Of a stretch of 64,000 nucleotides of DNA, positions 26,495-34,532 are shown piece by piece; position 1 is the first letter of the stretch, and each line of letters begins with the position of its first letter. The notes beneath the pieces were generated by a model. It did no database searches. It saw nothing but the letters and a program-made list of their open reading frames with translations, and was not told the DNA's origin. The DNA comes from Roseivirga sp. BDSF3-8 (GTDB lineage Bacteria; Bacteroidota; Bacteroidia; Cytophagales; Cyclobacteriaceae): positions 1,835,001 to 1,899,000 of the forward strand of contig NZ_JBGNFV010000001.1 in NCBI RefSeq assembly GCF_041449215.1, read 5' to 3'. Made by a program: the position numbers and the translations under genes.

Positions 26495-28090
26495 ATGCTT
26501 CGAATAGCCATTATTATATCGCTTAGCCTTTTGGTATTTTACAGTAATATCAACGGTATTTCTATCTACATATTAGATGAGGCAAAAAACGCTACCTGCG
26601 CCCGCGAAATGTATGAACGTGGCGATTTAGTCGTTCCCACTTACAATGGTGACCTGCGAACTGAAAAGCCTCCTCTACACTATTACTTTATGATGGCAGC
26701 TTATGCAGTCAGTGGTACCACTCCATTTACCGCACGATTTTTTTCAGCGTTCATGGGTGTGTTCACTGTTCTGATCGTCTATTTCTTCACGAAGCACTAC
26801 CGAAACGAACGCTCAGCTTTTTATGCCTCCCTGATAATGCTCGCATCTCTAATGGCTGGCATACAGTTTCACTTGTCCGTGCCAGACCCCTACCTTATAG
26901 CTTTTATGATGCTGGGTACTCTATTTTTGTACCGTGCCTGGCAACGGGAACATGCCGGCTATATGATAGCTGGCTACACCTGCCTCGGGCTTGCCTTCTT
27001 AGCAAAAGGGCCTATTGCTGTGATGTTACCGGCCTTCGGCATATTATTGTTCTTTCTGTTCCGTAAAGAGTTCAATTGGCCTAACGTTAAGAAACTGGCA
27101 CCCTGGTGGGGTTTACTCATCATCCTTATTGTTACATTTCCGTGGTATTATCTCGTAGGCCTTAAAACAGATGGCGAATGGCTTAGGGAATTCTTTTTTA
27201 AGCAGAATGTTGAGCGATTTACCTCTACTATGGAAGGTCATGGAGGCTTTCCATTTTCGGCCATTGTCATACTTTTTGCTGCGCTTCTGCCTTTCAGCGT
27301 GTTCATTCCACAGGCGGTAATTGAATTATGGAAGGCGCGTAAATACGACCATTTTACATTTTTTGCACTTTCCTGTGGTACAGCCATTGTTCTATTCTTC
27401 TCATTCTCACGAACCATATTACCCAGTTACCTTTCACCTGCAATACCATTTTTTGCTATAGTACTGGGAAGCTACCTGAATAGAATTCCGGAGCGAATTA
27501 AGCAACCAAAAAACATAGCAACAGCCTTATATGCACTGGTATTTCTGACAATGATATTGCCCCTCGCTGCTTATTTTGGTCTGGAGCAGGATAAAGGCCT
27601 CAATCACCTGAGCCATCTGGCTTTTTACCTCCTGCTATTACCTATTGGGGCTATTGTCGCACTGGTGTTATATAAGAAAAACAAAGTCGAGAGAACAATA
27701 TATGTACTTGCAGGAAGTTTCATTGCCACGTTCGTGATCATCATGTACGTGGTGCTTCCTCCTATAGATCGCACCAATCCCGTATACCACTCGCGTAAAA
27801 TATTAGAGGCCTACGCCCCGAAAATATATTATTACGAAAGAATGAATGCAGCATACGCCTTTCATTATGGAAAGGTTATACCTAGAATACCCTCCGAGAC
27901 TGTACTGGATTCGCTGCTCAGGGCGGATCCGGAAGCGCTTATCATAAGCCGAAAAGACAAGCTAGGCGACTTACTTCAGAATAAGCCTGCCGTGGAAGTC
28001 TTCAGGCGCAAAGACCTTTTCGATTTGCATACCACCATAATATTTAAAGGCAGACCAAAAGAAGGTCAGGGCTTGGTTTCAGATAAGTGA
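26495..28090 (+). CDS. ArnT/PMT-like glycosyltransferase (GT39/83 family)
   Basis: A 531-residue integral membrane glycosyltransferase of the C type, with about 12 helices. The first periplasmic loop has the expected acidic pair (YILDEAKNATCAREMYERGD) followed by GDLRTEKPPLHYY, which matches the ArnT catalytic loop. Members move a sugar from an isoprenoid phosphate to lipid A or protein. The C-terminal domain of about 100 residues is soluble. Together with the convergent PAP2 gene it suggests envelope lipid decoration. It overlaps the PAP2 gene by 25 bases tail to tail. Confidence 0.88.
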   Translation: MLRIAIIISLSLLVFYSNINGISIYILDEAKNATCAREMYERGDLVVPTYNGDLRTEKPPLHYYFMMAAYAVSGTTPFTARFFSAFMGVFTVLIVYFFTKHYRNERSAFYASLIMLASLMAGIQFHLSVPDPYLIAFMMLGTLFLYRAWQREHAGYMIAGYTCLGLAFLAKGPIAVMLPAFGILLFFLFRKEFNWPNVKKLAPWWGLLIILIVTFPWYYLVGLKTDGEWLREFFFKQNVERFTSTMEGHGGFPFSAIVILFAALLPFSVFIPQAVIELWKARKYDHFTFFALSCGTAIVLFFSFSRTILPSYLSPAIPFFAIVLGSYLNRIPERIKQPKNIATALYALVFLTMILPLAAYFGLEQDKGLNHLSHLAFYLLLLPIGAIVALVLYKKNKVERTIYVLAGSFIATFVIIMYVVLPPIDRTNPVYHSRKILEAYAPKIYYYERMNAAYAFHYGKVIPRIPSETVLDSLLRADPEALIISRKDKLGDLLQNKPAVEVFRRKDLFDLHTTIIFKGRPKEGQGLVSDK

Positions 28091-28743
28091 GAAGGACGGG
28101 GCATGCTCACACCAAGTGTAAGCCTTGCATCAGTACGGTTGAAAAATGAAAAAGCATGACAAAGCTGCCATACCAAGAGGGTAGAGAAAGTACCCAGCAC
28201 CATACCGGCATACACATCCACATAAAAATGCTGTAGCAAATAGATCCGTGAAATGCCTATTACAGTAGCCATGCTGAGCATGAAGCATGTAAGCCAGCGG
28301 TTTTGCCCTATCAAACTAATAAAGAGAGCGAGTGCAAATGCAGTGGCAGTGTGCCCGCTGGGAAAAGACATGTGGGTATGAACCTGCACATGAGGCACGA
28401 AATGAAGCGCATCGGCATTAGTGAACCATGCTGCCGGCCGAGGCACACCGCCAAATACTATTCGCTTACACAATGCTACCAGGACACAGTGTACCAGACC
28501 TGCACCGGCGGCTATGATAGCGTACCGGAACCTGATAAATAGACAAGCGATGATGGTGGGAGCGAAAACTATTCCGTCACCTAGGTAGGTAGCGTTCTTA
28601 AAAAACCAATCTGTAAAGGGCGTGTGCAATCCGTTCAGATACAAAACAATATCCCCTTTAGTTAAAAAGGTAAGGGGAAAAATACCGGCGGCAAACCAAT
28701 AAAGTGATAGATGGAGTTGCCGGGCCCGAGGTGCGTTAGACAT
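28066..28743 (-). CDS. PAP2 family phosphatase
   Basis: A 225-residue membrane phosphatase with all three PAP2 motifs: KRIVFGGVPRP, PSGHTATAF and SRIYLLQHFYVDVYAG. It should remove phosphate from a lipid such as undecaprenyl pyrophosphate, phosphatidylglycerophosphate or lipid A; the substrate cannot be chosen from sequence. About six helices. It is convergent with the ArnT-like gene and shares its last 25 bases, so their 3' mRNAs are complementary. Confidence 0.9.
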   Translation of the reverse strand: MSNAPRARQLHLSLYWFAAGIFPLTFLTKGDIVLYLNGLHTPFTDWFFKNATYLGDGIVFAPTIIACLFIRFRYAIIAAGAGLVHCVLVALCKRIVFGGVPRPAAWFTNADALHFVPHVQVHTHMSFPSGHTATAFALALFISLIGQNRWLTCFMLSMATVIGISRIYLLQHFYVDVYAGMVLGTFSTLLVWQLCHAFSFFNRTDARLTLGVSMPRPSHLSETKP

Positions 28744-29187
28744 ACATAATAAGGTTTTCCTAAATGTATTCCGATAGTAAAAACTAGCGATAAAGCCTCA
28801 TTAACCTCTATGTAAAATTTAGACGGCTAAGTTTACGGTCAGGTCACGACAGTTTTTCCTCTGAAATTTCTGATCACATTTATTTAATAAAGCCTCGCCA
28901 CCCTTCTATTCAGGAATGCTTTTCCGCTAAAACCTAAATGCTGTGATAAAATAATAATTTTTCACCAATTAGCACACGATCTCCCTTCACCATATAAAGT
29001 AAAAGGTGACTTGTGTAAATCTTCTGAAGACTCACAACGACAATATGAAATAGACTTTAGCAAGAGCCTGTTACTACAGAAATTATTCCCAATCTGGCAC
29101 AACCCCACTTTTGAAGCTATCTACTTCAATTCGTAGTTAGGAAACTTTTTGCCAAAAACTAGCCAGATCAGCCGCTACCACCAACCC
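28744..29187. other. Intergenic stretch without a recognised gene
   Basis: This stretch of 444 bases is AT-rich. I see no coding frame of note, no RNA gene and no clear hairpin terminator. It separates the start of the PAP2 gene from the stop of the acyl-CoA dehydrogenase gene. Confidence 0.6.
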
Positions 29188-30900
29188 TTATTTATAAATG
29201 TCCCAGCCAACCATTTTTTCCACAGTCCCTCTGTCCGGCGGACTCTGAATGCCAAGCCCCTCCGGGAAAAGCATTCTTAGCAAGGTATTTACCGAAGGCT
29301 CAATCCACGCTGAGCTGACCTCATCATTATAGGAAATCAGCACACTGACCTGCATAAGAAGGGTCAGCTTTTCGAATAGGGGCTTTGCCGAATACTGCAT
29401 GGTATCAGCATCTTTATCCGTAAGAGCAGCAGCTAAGTTAATCAGATTCTGAAGCAGATTAAGACATTCAGCCGCCTGGGGATGCGACCAACCAGCAAGA
29501 GTAGTACTTATTTCTGTGCACAGATGCTTAAAGCCATCCGACTTGGCTGTTGCCCGTAGCATGTCCAGCAGCATAATATTACCAGCACCCTCCCATATAG
29601 GCAATACCATACTATCCCGCATAAACTTAGGGATTACCCCATCCTCTATATACCCCATGCCTCCCATCAGCTCCATACTTTCACGAATGCTGTACACGCT
29701 GTTAGCCGCCGTACAACGCTTAAGCATAGGGGTAAGTAGCCGGAGCAAATGAGTTTCGCTTTCATTACCATTATCAGCATTGTCAAGTGCCCTGATAGCA
29801 CGCCAGGTCATATAAAAGTTTGCATTATAGAGTGCAGCCAGCTCAGCCAGTTTACCCCTGACCAAGGCATGGTCCAGAGCTTCCGCACCAAAGGTATGGC
29901 GATGCTTCAAAAAAGTATAGGCCTCTACCAGTCCTCTGCGCGTCATTCCTATAGCTGACATAGAATTATACAGCCGTGACAGATTTATCATATCGGTCAT
30001 TATCCGGAAACCTTCACCCTCAGCACCCACACGCCTGGCAAGCGTACCTTGCATGACACATTCCGCACTGGCCATGCTTCGTACACCCAACTTGTCTTTG
30101 AGCCGTACAATATTTAGGTCATTCTTAGAACCATCAGGCAGGGTCGGTTCCACAAGAAATATAGAAAGACCCCGGGTCCCCTGCACACTATCATCCGTAC
30201 GCGCCAGGGCAAATATGACCTCAGCATTAACATTACTGCAAAACCACTTTTCACCATACAGGCGGTAGTAGTCATCCTTTTCATGCACCGCTTTAACAAG
30301 GTTGGCCCCTACATCCGATCCACCTGCCTTTTCAGTGAGAAACATAGCCCCCGTATAAAGGTCTTCTGCATTTTCTGTCCAGATATGCGGCATAAGACGC
30401 TCCCGGTCCTCATCGGCACAGTACTTGTCTACCAGCCTGGCCGCCCCGTCCGTCATGCAAAGCGGGCAGTAAAGGCCATTTTCCACCAGCGTAAACAAAA
30501 AGCCCGGCGCAAAGCCTACCCGGTGCCTCTCAGGCCCAAAACGCTCCCTGTATTGAGGGTCCCACTTCAGGGAAAACATACCTGATTTCACAGCCAGGCG
30601 CGTCAGCGATTCATAAGCCGGATGAAAACGTATCTCATCCACTGTTTCACCCAGAAAATTCCTCTTCACCAGTTCAGGACCATGCTTATCCGCTTGCAGA
30701 CTCAGGGCGTCCATTTCAGTGGCAGCCCTCTCACCTAACTCTTCCAGTCGGTCATTAATCTCTTCTAACGTACCAGGTTTAAGTTCTTTAGAGATCACAT
30801 GCCGGAAGATCACATCACTACGGTAAAAATTCAGACTAGGCGAGTAGTCATGCAGCACTTTATTTTTTGAAGAAGCTTGCGGTGTCATTATGTCCGACAT
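29188..30900 (-). CDS. Acyl-CoA dehydrogenase family protein, AidB-like
   Basis: A flavoprotein of about 570 residues from the ATG at 30900, preferred over an upstream frame start because the preceding 30 residues look non-conserved; ATG 30888 is also possible. FAD/acyl-CoA landmarks are TGAMFLTEKAGGSDVGAN, YGEKWFCSNVNAEV and the C-terminal MELMGGMGYIEDGVIPKFMRDS followed by LPIWEGAGNIMLLD. The long C-terminal region and PIWEG motif fit the AidB branch, linked in Escherichia coli to the alkylation response, but a beta-oxidation role is possible. It stands alone. Confidence 0.87.
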   Translation of the reverse strand: MSDIMTPQASSKNKVLHDYSPSLNFYRSDVIFRHVISKELKPGTLEEINDRLEELGERAATEMDALSLQADKHGPELVKRNFLGETVDEIRFHPAYESLTRLAVKSGMFSLKWDPQYRERFGPERHRVGFAPGFLFTLVENGLYCPLCMTDGAARLVDKYCADEDRERLMPHIWTENAEDLYTGAMFLTEKAGGSDVGANLVKAVHEKDDYYRLYGEKWFCSNVNAEVIFALARTDDSVQGTRGLSIFLVEPTLPDGSKNDLNIVRLKDKLGVRSMASAECVMQGTLARRVGAEGEGFRIMTDMINLSRLYNSMSAIGMTRRGLVEAYTFLKHRHTFGAEALDHALVRGKLAELAALYNANFYMTWRAIRALDNADNGNESETHLLRLLTPMLKRCTAANSVYSIRESMELMGGMGYIEDGVIPKFMRDSMVLPIWEGAGNIMLLDMLRATAKSDGFKHLCTEISTTLAGWSHPQAAECLNLLQNLINLAAALTDKDADTMQYSAKPLFEKLTLLMQVSVLISYNDEVSSAWIEPSVNTLLRMLFPEGLGIQSPPDRGTVEKMVGWDIYK

Positions 30901-31062
30901 AAGATAAATGCGATTAGTATATACGGATACCTGTTTAGGAATTGCAATATGAAAATTACAAACATTTTGGGTAGATGCCAGAGTGTTCAAGAGTGAAACA
31001 ACCTACCTACAAGATAATTAACCGATGTACGTAACTTTTATTTAATTTTTCACGTTAGAATT

Positions 31063-31092
31063 TTTGAAAGTAGAAACATTTTCCTACTTTTG
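31063..31092 (+). promoter_or_regulatory. Promoter of the initiator tRNA gene
   Basis: TTTG at 31063-31066 and TACTTTTG at 31085-31092 with an 18-base spacer match the Bacteroidota vegetative promoter at every defined position. Transcription should begin near 31099, about 18 bases before the tRNA. This is the best promoter in the window. Confidence 0.8.
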
Positions 31093-31116
31093 TAATCCCA
31101 TTAGGGAAAACAACAT

Positions 31117-31189
<73 letters not shown>

Positions 31190-31194
31190 CTAAG

Positions 31195-31220
31195 AAAAGG
31201 TCGACTTGGTCGGCCTTTTT
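31195..31220 (+). terminator. Intrinsic terminator of the tRNA gene, copied in each repeat unit
   Basis: AAGGTCGAC (31197-31205) pairs with GTCGGCCTT (31209-31217, one T-G wobble) and runs into five T. Identical copies lie 361 and 722 bases further on. Confidence 0.85.
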
Positions 31221-31241
31221 GCATTTATACCCTCTACACTG

Positions 31242-31493
31242 ATGTTCACCGTTTACGTTATTTACGCAAAAGCTTTCGATAAAATCTATATCGGCTATAC
31301 GTCTGACCTTCAGCAAAGAATCCTATCCCATAACAAACTGGCAAAAAAAGGGTGGACTATTAGGTTCAGGCCATGGGTAATCATACACACTGAACAGTTC
31401 AGTACTAAAGCCGAGGCAATGATGAGGGAAAAACAACTGAAGTCCAGCCGGGGAAGAAGCTTTATCAGAGAATCCATTTTACCCAAAAACTAG
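31242..31493 (+). CDS. GIY-YIG family endonuclease, copy 1
   Basis: From the ATG at 31242 this is an 83-residue single-domain GIY-YIG nuclease of the YhbQ/UPF0213 type. Seen motifs are YVIYA and YIGYT (the two halves of GIY-YIG, residues 4-20), the catalytic Arg in LQQRILSHN and the metal-binding Glu in EAMMREKQLKSSRG. Longer frames from an upstream TTG start inside the tRNA terminator and are unlikely. The gene lies about 20 bases after the terminator, so its transcription would need read-through or an unseen promoter. Fusion partners seen in UvrC or homing enzymes are absent. Confidence 0.88.
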   Translation: MFTVYVIYAKAFDKIYIGYTSDLQQRILSHNKLAKKGWTIRFRPWVIIHTEQFSTKAEAMMREKQLKSSRGRSFIRESILPKN

Positions 31494-31602
31494 CACAAAG
31501 GGCTCTTATCCGTCGTAGGACGGACGAAGGTTCGAGTCCTGCTCCCGCTACTAAGAAAAGGTCGACTTGGTCGGCCTTTTTGCATTTATACCCTCTACAC
31601 TG

Positions 31603-31854
31603 ATGTTCACCGTTTACGTTATTTACGCAAAAGCTTTCGATAAAATCTATATCGGCTATACGTCTGACCTTCAGCAAAGAATCCTATCGCATAACAAACT
31701 GGCAAAAAAAGGGTGGACTATTAGGTTCAGGCCATGGGTAATCATACACACTGAACAGTTCAGTACTAAAGCCGAGGCAATGATGAGGGAAAAACAACTG
31801 AAGTCCAGCCGGGGAAGAAGCTTTATCAGAGAATCCATTTTACCCAAAAACTAG
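31603..31854 (+). CDS. GIY-YIG family endonuclease, copy 2
   Basis: An 83-residue protein identical to copy 1, encoded 361 bases downstream with one silent base change at 31689. All catalytic motifs are retained. The near-perfect identity means the duplication is recent or the copies are kept alike by recombination. It follows a second copy of the tRNA 3' end and terminator. Confidence 0.86.
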   Translation: MFTVYVIYAKAFDKIYIGYTSDLQQRILSHNKLAKKGWTIRFRPWVIIHTEQFSTKAEAMMREKQLKSSRGRSFIRESILPKN

Positions 31855-31963
31855 CACAAAGGGCTCTTATCCGTCGTAGGACGGACGAAGGTTCGAGTCC
31901 TGCTCCCGCTACTAAGAAAAGGTCGACTTGGTCGGCCTTTTTGCATTTATACCCTCTACACTG

Positions 31964-32199
31964 ATGTTCACCGTTTACGTTATTTACGCAAAAGCTTTCG
32001 ATAAAATCTACATCGGCCAGGCTATACGTCTGATCTACGGCAAAGAATTCTCTCTCATAACAAGCTGGCAAAAAAAGGTGGACTATTAAGTTCAGGCCTT
32101 GGGAAATCATACATACCGAACAGTTTAATAGCAATGCTGAGGAAAAAACAACTGAAGTCCAGCCGGGGTAGAAGCTTCATCAGAGAATCCAATGATTAG
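31964..32199 (+). pseudogene. GIY-YIG endonuclease, copy 3, frameshifted
   Basis: The start aligns with copies 1 and 2 through the first GIY half (MFTVYVIYAKAFDKIYIG), then a five-base insertion near 32020 and later small deletions break the frame. Similarity returns at the C-terminal KQLKSSRGRSFIRES region before a stop at 32197-32199. Several point changes show it is older than the pair upstream. Confidence 0.85.
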
Positions 32200-32226
32200 C
32201 ACAAAGGCTATTACCCGTCGTAGGAT

Positions 32227-32823
32227 CATAGCCGTCAAGCTAAGGGCCTATATTACTGCTCAACCCCGCACTAGTATGGGTGAACAGCATAGGTAGCATA
32301 AGCCATTCTCATATGGACATTGACTCCTTTAAACTACCTATCGGCAAAACGTACCGGCGCCCATTTATGCAAAATCTAGCCCTGATTAGCTGGATTTGTG
32401 AGAGCTGAGTCGGTATAGCTAAGCAGCGATTCCTCTCCCGTGGGAGAGGCCCGAATTTCGGGGACAGATTAGAAAACCTTCCAGCGTTTTCTAATCAGGG
32501 GAGGGCATGTATTGCAGAATGCTTCTTAAAGCAGCCAGTTACGGCAGCTTCTAATGCTATTCCACCGGAATGCCGGTCCAACCTTGGTTCAAAAAATACT
32601 CTGGCTTTTTGAACCGTCCCCGTCAGTCAGCTGACTGATGGAGAATGGCTAACATTCTATTTTTTAGCCACTTACATTCTTAACTTGACGGCTATGGCCG
32701 GAATGCCGGCCCAATCTTGACCCATGAAGCATTACGTCCTTTTTGAACCGTTCCTCCAAGAGGGCTCGGATAGGCCAATAGACTATTTTTAAAACTCTTT
32801 ACATCCCTAGCTTGACGGCTATG
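32227..32823. repeat. Segment of about 600 bp bounded by 16-bp inverted repeats, with two diverged internal repeats
   Basis: CATAGCCGTCAAGCTA at 32227-32242 is the exact inverse of 32808-32823. The segment splits unit 3 of the tRNA/GIY-YIG array: its left neighbour is the unit tail and its right neighbour the degraded tRNA tail. Inside, two diverged direct repeats of about 130 bp (from about 32567 and 32700, both beginning GGAATGCCGG and ending CTTGACGGCTATGG) are visible. No transposase frame was found. It may be a small non-autonomous element. Confidence 0.6.
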
Positions 32824-32839
32824 GTCGAAGGACAGACCC

Positions 32840-32895
32840 AGGGTCGAGTCCTGTTCCCACTACTAAAAAAAGGCCGATATTAGTCAGCTTTTTAT
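32840..32895 (+). repeat. Degenerate fourth copy of the tRNA 3' end and terminator
   Basis: The stretch matches the 23-nt tRNA tail with a few substitutions, then the terminator with changed but still paired arms (AAGGCCGA/TCAGCTTT type). It marks the original right end of the array. Confidence 0.7.
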
Positions 32896-33165
32896 TTCCC
32901 TATCTATACAATTCTCTCACCCTCAGATACAAATCATTTTCTGCAAGACCACAGGAGATCACCTCTCTATCCAAAAATGCAATCCAATTGCATTTTAAAA
33001 AATAAATTATGATATAAATTTAATGCATTTTAGCTTTATAGTTATATTAATATTGAGTGATAGCCCTCATTTTTTGTTTAAAGACCTCATTTTAATGCGA
33101 CTTATTTGCAAATAAAGGAACCCGCTAATAATTTGATAGCATCAACTAACATTATTTTGAATGCT

Positions 33166-34428
33166 ATGAAAATAACAAAACTTACGGGCTGGTTATTGGC
33201 CGGACTCACAGCATCATTTGGCTTTGCCTCATGTAGCGAAGAAAATGTTTCACCGGTAGAACAGCCGGTTGTATTACAGGACAATTCGGTAATTCCTGAC
33301 CAATATATTGTCGTGTTTAAAGATCAAAGTACGCCTGGTAGCCGGATTGGAGAACCAACATTTACAGACAGGGAAGAAAAGAAAAAATATGCTTCAGATC
33401 GCCGCCGTACGGTCAATGCCCACATTGAAAAGGTAGCCACCGAAGCCAACATCCGACAGGAGAATATACTGGCGCGTTATTCAGCCGTAATGAGCGGATT
33501 CTCCGCAAAACTCACTGCAGAAGAAGTAGAGAGCCTTCGTAACAACCCTGCCGTAGCCTATGTAGAACAAGACCGCGTAGTCACGCTGGACCATGACGTT
33601 GAAGCTGTATATACTGCAGAGGAGTATGTAAAAGCATCTGGTGCCTCATCCAACGCTGCTCAAACGACGACTTGTGCTATATCTAATGCCGGCGGCTTTG
33701 GTAGCGGTGCCGGAAGCAACCTGTTTATATGGATTGTAGATACCGGGATAGATCTAGACCACCCGGACCTGAATGTAAATACACAATATGGCAGAGCTTT
33801 CGTGGATGGCAGCCCGGATGATGGCAACGGACACGGTACTCATGTAGCAGGTATCGCAGGCGCCATAAGCAACTCAATAGGCGTAGTTGGTGTATCTGCA
33901 GGGGCTCCTGTAGTACCCGTGGATGTATTCGGCTCTTCAGGCAGCACCAGTACTTCCACAATTATTAGTGGTATGGATTATGTCGCTCAAAATGATATAA
34001 CCGGAGATGTCGTTAATATGAGCCTCGGGCCGCGCTACCGCACAGGATGCTCTAGTACTAGTGCCTACCGCAGTGCGCTGGAAAGGCTGAATGACCAGTC
34101 ACTTATCGCCCTGGCTGCCGGTAACTCTGCAGATGACGCAGCTTACTATGATCCGGGATGTCAGAATCTGACGAATGTATTTACAGTGGCCAGTATGACA
34201 TGCAGCAAAGGGTGGTCTTCATTTTCAAATTATGGCACCCCTGTGGATTATATTGCAACCGGCAGTAGTGTTACCAGCACTTATCGCGGTGGTGGATATG
34301 CGACTATAAGCGGCACTTCAATGGCCTCTCCCGTCATTGCCGGTGTGCTTCACCAGCGTGGTAGCGCCCCCCGCAGTTGCGGTACCGTAAGCTATGGTGG
34401 CAGAAGTTACACTATCGGCTGTCGTTAA
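33166..34428 (+). CDS. Secreted subtilase (S8, proteinase K-like) lipoprotein
   Basis: The ATG at 33166 is chosen because it opens a lipoprotein signal (lipobox FASC, Cys near residue 24); 420 residues. An inhibitor I9 propeptide (QYIVVFKDQS ... AYVEQD) precedes the catalytic domain. The triad is Asp in IVDTGIDLDHPDL, His in GNGHGTHVAGIAG and Ser in SGTSMASPVIAG, with the oxyanion Asn in ALAAGNSADD. Cys-rich spacing suggests disulfides. No T9SS sorting domain is seen, so it is probably membrane-anchored in the outer envelope after LspA processing. Confidence 0.92.
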   Translation: MKITKLTGWLLAGLTASFGFASCSEENVSPVEQPVVLQDNSVIPDQYIVVFKDQSTPGSRIGEPTFTDREEKKKYASDRRRTVNAHIEKVATEANIRQENILARYSAVMSGFSAKLTAEEVESLRNNPAVAYVEQDRVVTLDHDVEAVYTAEEYVKASGASSNAAQTTTCAISNAGGFGSGAGSNLFIWIVDTGIDLDHPDLNVNTQYGRAFVDGSPDDGNGHGTHVAGIAGAISNSIGVVGVSAGAPVVPVDVFGSSGSTSTSTIISGMDYVAQNDITGDVVNMSLGPRYRTGCSSTSAYRSALERLNDQSLIALAAGNSADDAAYYDPGCQNLTNVFTVASMTCSKGWSSFSNYGTPVDYIATGSSVTSTYRGGGYATISGTSMASPVIAGVLHQRGSAPRSCGTVSYGGRSYTIGCR

Positions 34429-34446
34429 AACCTTATTATCTATATG

Positions 34447-34485
34447 AACAGAGCAGCCCGCTTATCTAAGCGGGCTGCTCTGTTT
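34447..34485 (+). terminator. Intrinsic terminator of the subtilase gene
   Basis: A 16-bp perfect stem (arms 34449-34464 and 34467-34482) followed by T-rich sequence and preceded by A, between convergent genes. Confidence 0.9.
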
Positions 34486-34532
34486 CAATCCCAAGGCGAC
34501 ATATCATTTTTCCCTCACCCACGACCTACCTT

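Noticed and set aside
31206-31241. Longer GIY-YIG start at the TTG inside the tRNA terminator
   Set aside because: Those 12 codons are encoded by the terminator hairpin and its T-run; the ATG at 31242 gives the normal family N-terminus.
31465-31677. Minus-strand frames across the GIY-YIG units
   Set aside because: They run antisense through the tRNA tail and terminator copies and repeat with the unit; no independent support.
32227-32823. Insertion sequence
   Set aside because: The inverted ends are convincing but no transposase frame is inside, so it is listed only as a repeat-bounded segment.
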